A stretch of 64,000 bases of DNA, taken from positions 64,830,552-64,894,551 of the forward strand of contig OX419756.1 in NCBI GenBank assembly GCA_948567375.1, written 5' to 3'. This DNA is from Lunularia cruciata. Its lineage: Eukaryota > Streptophyta > Marchantiopsida > Lunulariales > Lunulariaceae. The notes under the pieces are model-generated. The model ran no database searches, was not told where the DNA came from, and saw only the letters and a program-made list of their open reading frames with translations. This document shows, piece after piece, positions 11,533-23,573 of the stretch; the stretch's first letter is position 1; each line of letters opens with the position of its first letter. Both the position numbers and the translations under genes were made by a program.

Positions 11533-13660
11533 TGGATAGGTAACTGGTGGTGTTCTGAAGCTACAAGCTTATTCCGGAACTAGACCTCTTAGCAAATGTA
11601 TAGATGAATGGGACTACTACTCCTCCTTGTTCCCGAATCTCCTCAAGATGAGTAGGTTGATCCAGTTCTAGAGGTCTGCAAGTGCGGGTGAACACAGTGA
11701 GCTCTGCTGCGTTTTATGATGTAGACATAACGTTTACATATGCATTGCTAGGCTCCTGGAGGCCGAACAAACAATTGCTCCAGGAAAACATTCGCACTTG
11801 ACAAACAAACGGCAATGTCAAACAAAGAGCGCTTGGAAATTACTGTTTGACTACAATTGCACTTTCTGTCGTTACTTCCAAGACACAACGATGGACTTTT
11901 CTCGCTTCACATCCTCGTTCGGGGCACAATTCCTTTAAGCACCGCTTACGTGCATACGTGGAATCTTTTGTTGGATCGAAAGATGTCGAGGAGGATGACT
12001 AAGGTTTAGAACGCATTGTGAGATCAAACACAGAACCTGAGGCGTAGGCTTCTTTCTAGAAGCCGGCGTAATTCATACGCGATCATCAGACTAAAATTAC
12101 TACGCGTGAAATGGACCAACCTATGTTTGTTTAGTGAGATATGGGTATGCCCAGTAGCAGCTTTGTAATTCATACTCCGCGGATGCAAGTTTTAAGTTTG
12201 CACAACATTCAGAGAGGAGCACCTGAACACCCTATCTAGTTGCATTACTTACACGGTAGAATAAAAGGACAGATCCCACTCTAAACTCCAGATACCCCAG
12301 CAGTCAGGTCGTGCAGGTCCAGCAATCAGCTGTATGGATGAGATCTCACTGCATGTTCAGAAATCCCAACACTTCCAATGAAAGTCTGAAAAGCTGCAAA
12401 CGTGTACTTGGTACCTCCTGGATTCAGGTTCTACAACTATGCAATCTGAATAAGGAACTGATAAAGGAGTATATATCACAAGTGCCTTTGCTTTTGGAGG
12501 CTTCAGCTGTAGCAACCGCCTCACTCCTTTTTAATCTACTCAAGGAGTTCGACTTTTTTGTGGGTTTTTTTTCCCGTTAACTTTGTCTACACTGCGTACT
12601 ATGGCTAAAGAAAACGATGGCTCCCCCCGGCCAGAAAGAGAGTTCTGAGGCATAAAACGGGATGAAGGAAGGAGAATAGATGCTCGCAATCTGTAGGGGA
12701 TTTCGGTCCCAGCCAATCCTCGGACCCTTCCCCAAAAGTGGGCTTTGGCTCCCTCTCCCTATCCTTCCCCGAGGTACCGGGTCTAACTGAGAGATATCAA
12801 TCTGTACCAATGCAGATCGAAAGGAGGGAGTCAAGATCATATAATTCCTGTAGTAAGTTACTCGGACGGATGTGCCAGAAAACACAAAACACTGTTGCTT
12901 GGGGACCCGCTGTCCGTACCAAAACAGCATTGGTCAAATTGATCGATGTATGGTCCTTGACTATCCGTGTCTTTGCCCACGTTTCGGCATCTACTACTTG
13001 GCCACTGCTGGTCTCTGTGGGGCCTAGGCTCTTGGCAGTTGTACATGTGCACTGGACTTAGGAGTTTGCCTTTCAGAAGTCATCTGAAACATCAATAGCA
13101 GATTCATGCTCGTTAGAGAGTACACGACGAATAAGTAACACAGATGGAGGGAGCCTGTCGATCGTGTGTTCGTGTACACATATGTTGTTTGTCATTACAG
13201 TACTTCTCTCACACCATCTTTCAAACATCAAGTCGCCAGTACAAGTTGGATTTAGTACTAACGATAAGTGGATGAGATTATATGAAGTACCACTCGATGA
13301 CCATAGGAGATCGAGGACCGGCCTACAGCTTTAACAGAATGTAATGCAATCGTGACTGGGCTTAAGCTTAAGTCCTGCTTAAGAGTCCAATTGAGCCTAA
13401 TTTAATTGCTAGGTAATTGTAATTATAATAGTTAACGAGGCTGAGAATTTAGCTCCTTGTTCTCCTAACACAAAGATTATTTTAATCCAAGCAATCGGTA
13501 TGGGATGGAAAAGACAATAAGCTTCTATTCTTTTGCAATTGATGTTATCATATTCTGAGGTGTAGAAGATGACATCTTATCATTACAGAATTGTCAAATC
13601 TTTAGCACAACAGATTTGAATGAGAATTTACTGTCTCATATTTGATTATTTTATCGGAAG
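11533..13660. other. Spacer, no gene seen
   Basis: The first few hundred bases are the germin-like gene promoter. Around 12600-12930 there is a short, more GC-rich block that differs from its surroundings but matches no rRNA, tRNA or organelle gene I can identify. No coding frame is convincing. Confidence 0.45.
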
Positions 13661-16600
13661 ACATAAATGAAAAAAGGTGATCATCAGCAGCATTTATTGA
13701 TTGTGACGCCTCACCTTTGCACAAAGTCAACCATTTTTTTTATTTTTTTAACAGTTTTTAAGAAATACCAGAAGTTAGTAGGATACCCAAGGATGGAAGA
13801 AGGTTTTATACCGGTTTCCCTCTGCACGAGGAAAAATTGCACCAACAAGAGGAAAATGAATAATGAAAAGTGCAATGTTAAGAAGCCAAGAGCAGTTGTA
13901 GAAGGAGGAGAGTCTCCACCGATGAATGTTGTAGAAGGAGGAGAATCTGCACCGATGAATTTTGAGGACGAAGACCTTCAGCCACACAAACCTTTGGTTT
14001 GAGAATGATTCGACGCGAGACACCGTCGGCTTGAAAGTCAAGACAATTCAGATGAATCCCATTGATAAGAACATGATGATGCAAGAACAAGAACTAGAAT
14101 TAATAGAGTTTGACGGTACCAAAACACTACATGTGGGGTATGACCGCTCATCCAAGGTGCACTGTCTGAAAATTTGTAATGGTTGTACCGACACATTGAA
14201 GCTCAGATTAAGCCAGCTACTTTTCACTTTTCCAGAATTGAACGAGTGTGACCCTTGGAAAAGTGAGCACCCTCTCCATCTTTGGCAAGGAAACCATGAG
14301 ATTCAGAGTTATATAGTGAGAGTACAATTTTTCAAGTAGATCTACTGCTTTGAAATAGAAGGGAAAGATGTGGCCTTAGCATAAAAAGTGCCTAAGTGCC
14401 ATAGAAGGATGCTTGAGATCATTCTCAAGGTGCACCAAGTGTGTACTCTACTTTAGAGCATAATTTATCCATAGCAACAAACTTGGATTCTTGCTATGGA
14501 ATTGAGAAAATTAGTGATTATACAATGCTTTATGAGATCAAGGATAATGGGGATCCAAGGATGGTGAATTTGAGAGGAAATGTCTTTGCTTGGATCAAAG
14601 AGCACTGGCAAAGAGTGTTGGGACCAAAAAATTCACCCCAAGCACCATAACCATGACACTTAATGGAGCAGACATGGACATGGAGGCAAGATTTATGTTG
14701 CCTTCAAAGGTACAAAGACAAAAAACAAATCATAGGTTGCAAGTTACAATGACCCTACTCAATGAGCCCTTGCCAAAGCAATCATGAAACTCTTTAAATC
14801 CAAGTGAACCACTTTTGTGGATAACAGTCTGGCCATTTTCTTTGACTATGTGTATGAAGGAAGGTTTGTGAATTGGGAAAAACATGTTATGTAGGAGAGC
14901 ACATGAAATTTGTGGATATGAAGATGGAGAAGTTACTCACCTATCCACTTCATTGCTCACTTCTACATGGGGATGGCGTTGTTAGTGCCAAAAGAAAAGA
15001 CAAAGTACCAAGACCATTATTTCCCTCTAGGAACCAAGAACCACAAACACTTCAAGGCGATGAAGAAGATGTACCAGCTGCCAATGAAAATTTTGTAAAG
15101 GATGGAAGTTCATCCTAATGGAGAAAGCACAAAACACCTTGGATCTCAAGATAAAGAAGAAGACCATACTTGTTATTCCAAAGGTGAAGGCCAAGAAAAA
15201 GATAAGGAAATCCCAAGTGATGGAAAATTTGACCAAGGACAAAGATGAATTTGCAAACAAAGATGAAGCTAGACATCAAGAAACTACTCCGCCTATAGCT
15301 AACAAAGTGTCTTTCACAAGAACCATCATCTTGTTGGATGGGGACAAGAACAATTGGGAAGGGGTAGAAGTTCAATCTACTATAGCCAAGAAGCTCCAAA
15401 GAGTCATGATGGACTCCGCAGTCAAGGAGAGCACATCATCAAGAAGGAAGAATATCAAAGAAGCTAGGCCTTCAAGAACCAAGGAAGAAGAAGGAGAGAC
15501 CATGAAGACTCAAGACTTATCAAGAGTACAAAGAACACACCTTCATTGTAAAGAAGAATGAAGGAGAATCTTTGGCACCTAACAAGAGAGAGAGAGAGAG
15601 GAAGAAGCAAGACCAAGCCAAAATGGTTTTCAATCAACTAAATTACTACATATATCTAGGTTGGTCATCCACATGGTGGGATAAGCATTAGAAATGATGG
15701 AACAACTTTTCCATCATATAGAGAGTTCATAGAGAAATCACCAACTACATTACATTGATTGTGCATCTCCACCGAACCATGCAAGGAATACATCAAGAGA
15801 GTGCAAAGACACAAGGAGAATTAGCGCAAACTCATGCCAAGTATGTGAGAAAAGGGAAGTGCAACATTGAATTAGCCCAATAAGCTTTCCAATTGAAGGA
15901 GGAAGGAGAAGCCATGGCAAGGACGTATGAAGAAGCGCTCAAGAATTGACAAGACAAAGAGAAGACACTTTTTAAGAAAAACTAAGCACCAATGGGACTT
16001 TGACTAGCAATTGAAGGCTTGGGAGGAGGAGACTGAGGCTCTATGAGGAGACATCAAGAAGACAAAAATTGCATTAGTTGCCGCAAAGGTGTGACATCAA
16101 GCACATCAAATTGCCAAAGTGTAGGTCGCAAAGCTCATTGTGAAATTGAAGGAGAAGGAGGAGAAACAAAGAAAGTGAGATTGTGCAAGAATTTGGGAGG
16201 AGGTGTTAGCAAATTTGCAAGAAGTAAGAAGATAACTAGACAACAAGAAGGCAAAGATCTTGATGCAAGTGGAGTCAATGCGGGATCAATAAGTGTGCTA
16301 GTTGAAGACGTGATGGAGACATAGATGCAAAATTTGAAGCTATGAGAGTTGAGATCCTAAGTATACTTACTCAAGGCAAGAGCATACAAAGATGAGAGAT
16401 TGAAGTAATTAACGGATAAATTGCATGAACATACCTCAAAGAAGTTTGAGGATTACACCAAGACATTGCTCGGGTCGATCTCAAAATGCAAGAATAGAAT
16501 AGATATTTTGATTACGATTTGTAGAGGTGAAGGTATTTCCTCATATCCAGACTTTAGGATAAAAGGAATTCTTGGCTGAGGGAAAGAATATAATAAAAGA

Positions 16601-16760
16601 CTAAGTATAGAACCATTTTTGGTCTTTGAGGATATCTTTGCTAGGAAGACCTTTGGCCTAAAACACTTTTTGTAGTTTGGAAAATTTTGTAGGCCAAAGA
16701 TTAAAAGAAATGACTAAGAACAACTTCGAGTTTGCCGTAGATACATAGGTGGTGTTGTGT
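13660..16760 (+). mobile_element. Decayed Lys/Glu-rich element body, family unassigned
   Basis: A purine-rich stretch on the + strand holds successive broken frames rich in Lys, Glu and Gln. They include 13962-14339 (acidic, with a GTKTLHVGYDR segment), 14441-14650, 15118-15561 (about 147 residues, basic, coiled-coil-like) and 16043-16324. Many stops and frame changes separate them. The style (charged, low in hydrophobics, wording like KKIRKSQVMENLTKDKDE) resembles the - strand frames at 42.2-44.2 kb and 63.7-64 kb, so I treat it as one old repeat family. No reverse transcriptase, integrase or transposase motif is visible, so the class is unknown. Confidence 0.45.
13895..13960 (+). repeat. 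33-bp tandem duplication
   Basis: Two adjacent 33-bp units (13895-13927 and 13928-13960) differ at only two positions. They read in frame as VVEGGESPPMN and VVEGGESAPMN, so the duplication preserved the frame of the decayed ORF. Confidence 0.9.
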
Positions 16761-17299
16761 GGATTGTAAGGTCTTAAGGTGTCAATGAATACTTGCATAG
16801 GCTTTGGGTTAAATTTTCCTGCTTGTTCTTTGGCTACTATTCCTAATCTGTCATTCCAGACTCTTTTCTTAGTCTTATCATTCTTAGGTGGATGGAGTTT
16901 TTTTTGTGACAGTCAGCCCTGGCCCAAAGCACAGACTTGGTGGGATTCATGGACTAGTCCACGGGTCATGCAACCAATTCTACCCCGGGATTTTGTCCAA
17001 AGACCTGACTCACTTCCATGGACCGGACTGAGTGCCAAAGTTTTCATTCTTTTCTTATCACTGTTTGCTTATCTTTTTACATACACATTCATTCACAAGG
17101 AATGTCACTTCCATCACCGCACTGAGTTCTCCAAAATTCATAAATTCTACAGGATGATGAAAAACTCAGACTAAATAGTTCTGCATCAAGCACATTGTCT
17201 AATCAAGCATATACAAAAAAGGAAACATCTAGGTCCTAACTCCTATCCCTTACAACATTTAGCTTCTTGTCAGCAGGTCTCTGCATGAGACCCCAAGAT
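16761..17299. other. Unassigned spacer with one open frame
   Basis: An open frame at 16779-17174 contains two hydrophobic stretches and a Trp-rich middle, but it opens on a non-ATG codon and matches no family I know. It sits between the purine-rich and pyrimidine-rich blocks and may belong to the same old element. Confidence 0.3.
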
Positions 17300-19490
17300 T
17301 GCTGCTCAGCAGATCCACTTTGGTGATTCTCCCCTCCTGTCATTGTGAATTTGTACTGTCATCACCTCTAGCATTTCTCTCCTCATTTTCTTGCCATGCT
17401 CAGCCAGCAGATTTCTCTCAAAAATTCCTTCCTCTCATGTCACCTCCTCAACAGAGCATTCTCTCCAAACATTTCATGAATCCTAATATCTCCCTTGATC
17501 TTGTCACAGTCTCCAGTCCAAATTCCCGCTCAAATTTATCCTTCTTCCTGTCCTCCTATCACAGTCCAAGTCCCTCAATATTTTCCTCCTTAGTAGCACT
17601 TTGGCACATTCAAAATCCCTCACACTCCCCTATGTTCCTTTGCAAGATTTCTTCCATGTCAACTCCTCAGCAAACTCTACATCCTCTTGCAAAAATCTTT
17701 CTTTTGCTCCCAAGCTTTTCTCCTTTCTGACTTTCCAACCTAATCCTTTGAAGATCTGTCTACCTTTCACTAGTCCCTGTCAGAGCAGAAGCCAACCTTT
17801 GAAAAGTCCTTCCTCTCTCAAATGTTTCTCCACTATTCCTCTCTTCTTGTTCAGACCTTCACTCTTTGAAATTTTACACTATCCTTTGAGAGAACTCTCT
17901 CCCCTCATTGCCCTGCTCTCTCAATCCTCTTGAAGCATGACTCTCTTAGTTCAGACCAGTTCAGCCTTTTCTCTCACGAAGCATAACTTTCTAGCTCAAT
18001 CCAATTCAACATGTTCTCTCTCAAAATATAATTCTCCCAGATCAGTCCAATTCAACATTTTCTCTTTCAAAGACTCTTCCATGCAGCCTTTCTCCAAACC
18101 CCTTTTGGTTTCCCTGTTCTTCTGCCCAAAGCCTGCTCTCTCAAAGTTCTCCTTCTCTTCCACTCTCACTGCTTGCACACTCCTAATTCAAAATCCTTCT
18201 CCTGCTCTCCAGCCAAAGCTCTCTTGAAATTTTTTCTAATTCCTCTGGTCCTGTCACAATTCTCAGCTCTCTTGAAACCCTTCTTTTCTTCTCTTGTCCT
18301 CTTGTCTCTTACTTGTCACACCAAAACTCGAAACCTTTCTCCTTCATGCTCATGTCTAATGCCAGGCAAACCTAGTTTGAAAACCCTCATGACACCTGTT
18401 ACTGCTAAGGGAAAAGCAAAACCCTTTGAAAATCTCCCTTTATCTCTCACTGCTCAGGGCAAAAGCCCTCAAAGATCCTCCTCTCTCCTCGGTAGGCAAC
18501 TCCAAACCTTCACTCCAGTTCTTATCACACCAGAGCAACCCTAACTCGAAATTCTTTTTGCTCCTCCTATCACTCAGCAAGGTGAATCAAACCCTCCAGA
18601 ATTTCTCCTTCTCTCTTGCACTCCTGTCCAAGCCAAAGCAAAACCCAACTCAAAATTCTTTTCTCTCCTCTTATCACTCAGCAAGCTGAAACAAACCCTC
18701 CAAAATTTCTCCATCTCTCTTGCACTCCTGTCCAAGCCAAAGCAAAACCCAACTCAAAATTCTTTTCTCTCCTCCAGTCACTCAGCAAGCTGAAACAAAC
18801 CGTCCAAAATTTCTCCTTCTCTCTTGCACTCTTGTCAAAGCCAAAGCAAAACCCTCAAAATTTCCCCTTCCTTCCTGTCCTATCACAAGCCATGACAAGC
18901 ACTTCAAAAATTTTCCCTTCACTCTCTTCCTACAGTTCAGATCAAGCCAAACCCTCCCGACATTTCTCTCCTTGCTCCTACACAGCCAAAGCCAGCCCTC
19001 AAAATTTCCCCTTCCTTCCTGTCCTATCACAAACCAGCCCAGCAAACCCCTCAAAACCTCTCTCCTTCCTTCTGTCCAGTCCGGCCCATTTCCTGCAAAA
19101 TTCAACTCCTTCAACCAATTCTCATAAGGCTTTTCACTCAAGAAAATATCCATGTCCCTATACTGTCAAAACCTTACAATCCCTTTGTGAAAAACCACTC
19201 CTTCTCCTCTCCACTGTCACAGACCAAGGCCAGCAAACCCTCGAACCTCTCCCCTTCCAAACCTTCCTCATCTGCCTGAAACCTATCACTCCTCTGTCAC
19301 TTCCTTGTCACACCTCCTACGGGAAGAAATCCCCTCCTTGTCCACTGTCTGTCCCAGCCTTCTCAAAAGCCTTCTTTGAGAATTCCCTTCACAGATCAAG
19401 CACTCCCCAACCAACATTTTGGGAAATTGCCAAAAAAAGTTCTTTTGCTCAAAGTGCCCCAAATAAACTCTCGAGATCCTTTTGCTAAAA
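17300..19490. repeat. Pyrimidine-rich degenerate minisatellite block
   Basis: For about 2.2 kb the + strand is very rich in C and T and low in G. It is built from diverged copies of a short theme: a TTGAAA- or CAAAATTT-like core, then CTTCTCTC, a TCCTGTC segment and an AGCCAAAGC segment. Long open frames here (up to 290 codons on +) are only Ser/Pro-rich translations of the repeat. The clearest tandem copies are listed separately. Confidence 0.7.
18543..18855. repeat. Three tandem 104-bp units
   Basis: Units begin at 18543, 18647 and 18751, giving an exact 104-bp period. Each unit contains ATCACTCAGCAAG or a close variant, then a CCAAAATTTCTCC-like core, then TCCAAGCCAAAGCAAAACCC. Copies 2 and 3 are closer to each other than to copy 1. 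Confidence 0.9.
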
Positions 19491-19610
19491 AAAACTAAAT
19501 GAAATACTCACATAAGACTTATTTGCTCAAATGGCACCAGACAAAATATTCTCTCAAGATTTACTTGCTCAAATGATACTAAAAATAAATATTCCAGAGA
19601 TTCCAATTCA
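19440..19610. repeat. Degenerate direct repeats starting TTGCTCAAA
   Basis: Three spaced copies begin with TTGCTCAAA (about 19441, 19519 and 19570) and are followed by an A-rich core and a TCTC/AGAT segment. They form the trailing edge of the pyrimidine-rich block. Confidence 0.55.
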
Positions 19611-20696
19611 ATAAACAAGTCATGTGTCGGTGTATCATAAAGTTAAGCTCCGAGTGTTATGTAACACAAAGAAACTCTCGAGCTTAGGTATCACAAAGGG
19701 AACTTCTACAGCTCACCAAATGACATCAATTCTCCGTGAATCATTTTCCTGACAACAGCGGTTCTTTATTAATGATGATGTTTAATGATGATGAATGATG
19801 TGGATGTAATTAGAGGATTATCAATGCAACTCAGCCGTTGAATATCTTTGTTGTGAAGGAGGAAATTGTATATATGTGTTGTGATCCATTGTAACTGACC
19901 TCACTTTTTCATAACCGAAGTCTCAGCTCAAAGAACTCCATGATCCTTCGCGCTGATTGACTACACTTTGCATCTTTGCTTGTTTGATTGGCTGAGTAGA
20001 AGTGAAAAAACTTGCAGTAGGACTGCAAGTGCTTAGAATGAATGTAAAGAAACATTAGCACGGGGTGTGATCCCTGAACTTGAAATTCTGAATGGGGAAG
20101 ACAATGCAAAGAAGAGTTATGGGAACTTGGAGTATTGAAAGTACACCAGAATAGAAAAGCTTATCAGTCACTCGACAAATCAACCGTTCGAAAGGTGTGG
20201 TGATACGCATTCCTTTAATGGGACGATGACAAGCCCGGTGGTAGTGTTAGAGATGCATTGGTACTGGAAGACCCTATTCTTGTTCAGAGGGAGATCTACA
20301 ATATCCAGAATACACACATTGTGAACATTTGTTTAAAACTGCGTTATCATGAAGGTGGGGGCAAGGCTCCTGCACTCCGCCCCAACAAACAAATGCATCT
20401 CCAGCACCACTCTTTACGAGAGACGACATATGATTTTAAGGCATTAGAATTTTTGCACATGTACTTTCCACGAGATGAATGAATGATCCTTTCTTTTGAT
20501 GGTAATCATTATTGGAACTTTCGCATCAGCATGAACATGGAGACATGTCCGAATAACTTTGTTTTAATGAGCAAGTAATTCTGTCTTCAAGCCTTGTTCA
20601 ACAAACACCACACTTCGTCGGCCACTGTCCAGCACCGGTTTCACAACAGCAAGTTTTGATTCACTCAAAGTGAGCTTGCGCTTTGCGGCTTTCCAA

Positions 20697-20850
20697 GGAT
20701 GAAGAGAATTTCCCCACTGCTTGGAATTTCAAATCGGCAAGATCCTGGTCTCCCATAGTTTCATTGTTGCGGGGCACCACGACCCTCACTGAAGTCTCCA
20801 ATCTTTTCTTCCTCAAAGCAATGCTCACGACATCCACAGTATTCATAAAC
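20697..20850. repeat. Diverged copy 1 of an unassigned duplicated sequence
   Basis: This stretch aligns with 21243-21400 through shared blocks around a GGGGCACCACGACCCTCA segment and a CTTCCTCAAAGCAATGCT segment. On the - strand it is open and reads RVVVPRNNETMGDQDLAD. The second copy is interrupted. I do not recognise the protein. It may be a gene fragment or a repeat. Confidence 0.5.
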
Positions 20851-21242
20851 ATGCAGAATTATCATGTGTTGGAAGCTAGCTACGTTACGTTAGGATCTAT
20901 AACTGAAAGGAATCCACATCGCTGGGAAAGCAAGGGAAGTTTCGTTTGCAAGGTATCGACTATATCCTGAAGACTTAGCGCTCCTACATCTTCGGCTCTG
21001 TTTCCTGGACATACTTCTTCTACAAGGGTGTAACGTCCGCTAGGTCCAAAGTTTCATGAGTTTGGATAAACCTGAAAGTAGAATGGAATTGTAACGTGCA
21101 GCTAGGTTCTCTCTGAATCTCTAGGATATGAGGCAAAACAGAACTGTATATTGCCATACACAGCTTTCGCATCACCATCAGAGAGATACATATGCGACCT
21201 TCTGGCCATGGTGATCCGTTTCTCGTGTCTAAATATTATATT

Positions 21243-21400
21243 TGAGACCGCCGCCACTGTGGAAATTTCATCACACGAGATCCCGGTGTCCCCAAGGCCC
21301 GAATGCATTGCTGAGGAGCACCACATCCCTCAATGAAAACTCTAGTTGGCTCTCAGCAACTTCATCTTCAAGCAATGCTGTTCGCACAGTTCACAGAACT
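21243..21400. repeat. Diverged copy 2 of the duplicated sequence
   Basis: It matches 20697-20850 in the same orientation, with substitutions and small indels (for example GAGGAGCACCACATCCCTCA and CTTCAAGCAATGCTGTTCG). In the frame equivalent to copy 1 it carries stops, which suggests pseudogene-like decay if copy 1 is coding. Confidence 0.5.
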
Positions 21401-23573
21401 GGGCTTCTTCTGCAAAGCCCAATTCCCACGAGTCGCCATTGCAGTCCACGACTTGGAGAACTCTACAGGAGCGTCCGGAAGGTGCAAAGGTTTCAAAAAG
21501 TTCTATTACTCTGCTCCCTCACGAGATTAGAAAAGAAGGAGGAAGCCAATGTCAACTCGCTTTGGAAGCACTTACGATTTCATCATGTTATGGATAAGAA
21601 TTCCAAACCGAGAAAATCAAACAAAATCAAACCGAAATATCGATCTAGTTTATCCAACAACATCCATATCATGTGATAGAAATTCCGTTTCGTAATGAAG
21701 CTGAATGATTGGACCTGTTCTCCGTAAACAACATAAAACATTTTACAATACTTTCTACCATTGCTTAGTCTCATCTCTCGACATATCACATGCACTATTG
21801 CATACTTCAACCTGATCTGCGGATGAGATTGAGCGATCTTAGAATGAACATTGTTAGTACATTACAATGTTCGTTTTTGAATAATCAAGAGGATAATATA
21901 TTGTAGTATACAAATAGAAAGTCCTTACTATCAACATGGTGTAATGATACACAAGGAAACAATGAATCCAAAACAAGGAAAAATATTTCTACACCTTTAA
22001 TTATATTGTTGTTTCATTTAGTTGAAAAGTATACGAGGAAGTGGAAACTCCCAGTTTACCAGCTTGATAGAATGATAATATACCAAAATAACGATAAAAA
22101 TATCACTCACACGAAAGTACAAATTTGATTCGAATTCATGAGCTAAAAATGTATTTCAAGCACGAAATAAGTAGAAAAAGGATTTCTTAGGTTAACTATG
22201 AGAAATTAAAATATTCTTATAAATGAATTAATAATAAATAAAATAAAATATGTAGAATTACCGATATAAAATTATAAATAGAGACGGTATAATGAAAATT
22301 TTCTTTTCCTATACATGTAAAAGTATTGTTCAGGAGTAGACCAATATAATTATCAAATGTTATTATAATATAAGATCAACGAGTAATGAGATGATAATAT
22401 TAGAAAGACAGTTCTTGGAATTATTTATATTTTATTTCGATAATTTATTTCCGAGAACATTTACGAAAAGTAATAATAGTCACAAACCAAATTACGAGTT
22501 ACACGCAAGCGCAGTTATAAACTAAATTTTACACTATGAAAACCTTAACCATCTCAATTTTGCTAAATGTCTCATGTAATGCAGTTATTGGCTAACTTTC
22601 TTTGTACTAGACTTGATTTTTGAAAATATTTACAATCTCAACTTTTAGTATGTTCCATTAACGAAAAATGTTTCCCGGTTCACTTGATAATGATATTTAT
22701 GTATTTTCATCGTAGTGACAATCGCCGATTTCATACCTTTTATTTGAACTCATTGACTGAACATACAGATTTCATACCTTTCAACAGAAATCATTCGGAG
22801 AAAGCACAGATGCAAATGCAGTTTCTATGGACAAAGATTTAATCTTCAACCTTCACTGAATCATTCACTTAATCTCTAAAAACACAAACACAATTGGAAG
22901 TGCAATTTCTGCGACCTAAGTTTCAATTCCCAACCAAGTCATTCTAGACTCATAGAAAGTAGTTCAGCGGTAAATACGACTTGCGAATATTGGGTTTCAT
23001 CCATGTGTATTTGAATTTGTGTGTTGGGTTCACACGAGTGCATGTTCAGATAATTCAGTTGCAACAATCATGGTCGAAGAGATGAATAGGAGAGCTGAAT
23101 TTGGACTCCTCTCTTGATTGTGATTCAGAATGTGAGCACTTATTTCTCTTTCCCCAAAACCGACTGACAATGGCAAGAGGTTCAAAGTTGGGATTAAAAC
23201 ATCAAAGTGAGATGATACCTATTGTTGGTCTGACTACCTACACTCCAAAAACTCTTACGCTAAATGATTTGATGCCAGGCATTCGGTCGTCCAGATTGCT
23301 AGCTCTACACGGGAAACTGGAGGCCGAATGCAGGAATGTACATCTTTACAATAAAGAAGCACTTGTAATATTTGTCACGTTTCATTCACAAGGGGACGAC
23401 TTGACTCGATACAGAGCTGAAGATACAATTTTAATCCTCAACACTCGCTGACTATGTGGCTGTGGTCTTCAGACCGATATGGTAAAGGGATGGAAAAGGC
23501 TGAACACTATGTGCAGGTCCGAGATTCTAAAGCCACTTAGCAAAGGATGAAAAAAAGCTGCTGCAGCTTGAAC

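Larger units (their letters stand above)
19640..23573. other. Spacer with two diverged repeat copies, AT-rich centre
   Basis: No gene is recognised. 20697-20850 and 21243-21400 are related copies (listed separately). 21830-22700 is strongly AT-rich with no structure I can name. An open frame at 23101-23451 (ATG at 23170) has no known relatives and could be a chance frame. The last 120 bp are the 3' flank of the trihelix gene. Confidence 0.45.

Noticed and set aside
12600-12930. GC-richer block as organelle or rRNA insertion
   Set aside because: No rRNA, tRNA or organelle gene segment could be recognised in it.
18616-19488. 290-codon open frame on +
   Set aside because: Ser/Pro/Lys-rich translation of the pyrimidine-rich repeat. 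It runs through the 104-bp tandem units and has no domain.
23101-23451. 116-codon frame on +
   Set aside because: Opens on a non-ATG codon, has no known relatives and no clear splice partners. It may be chance, so it is only noted in the spacer.
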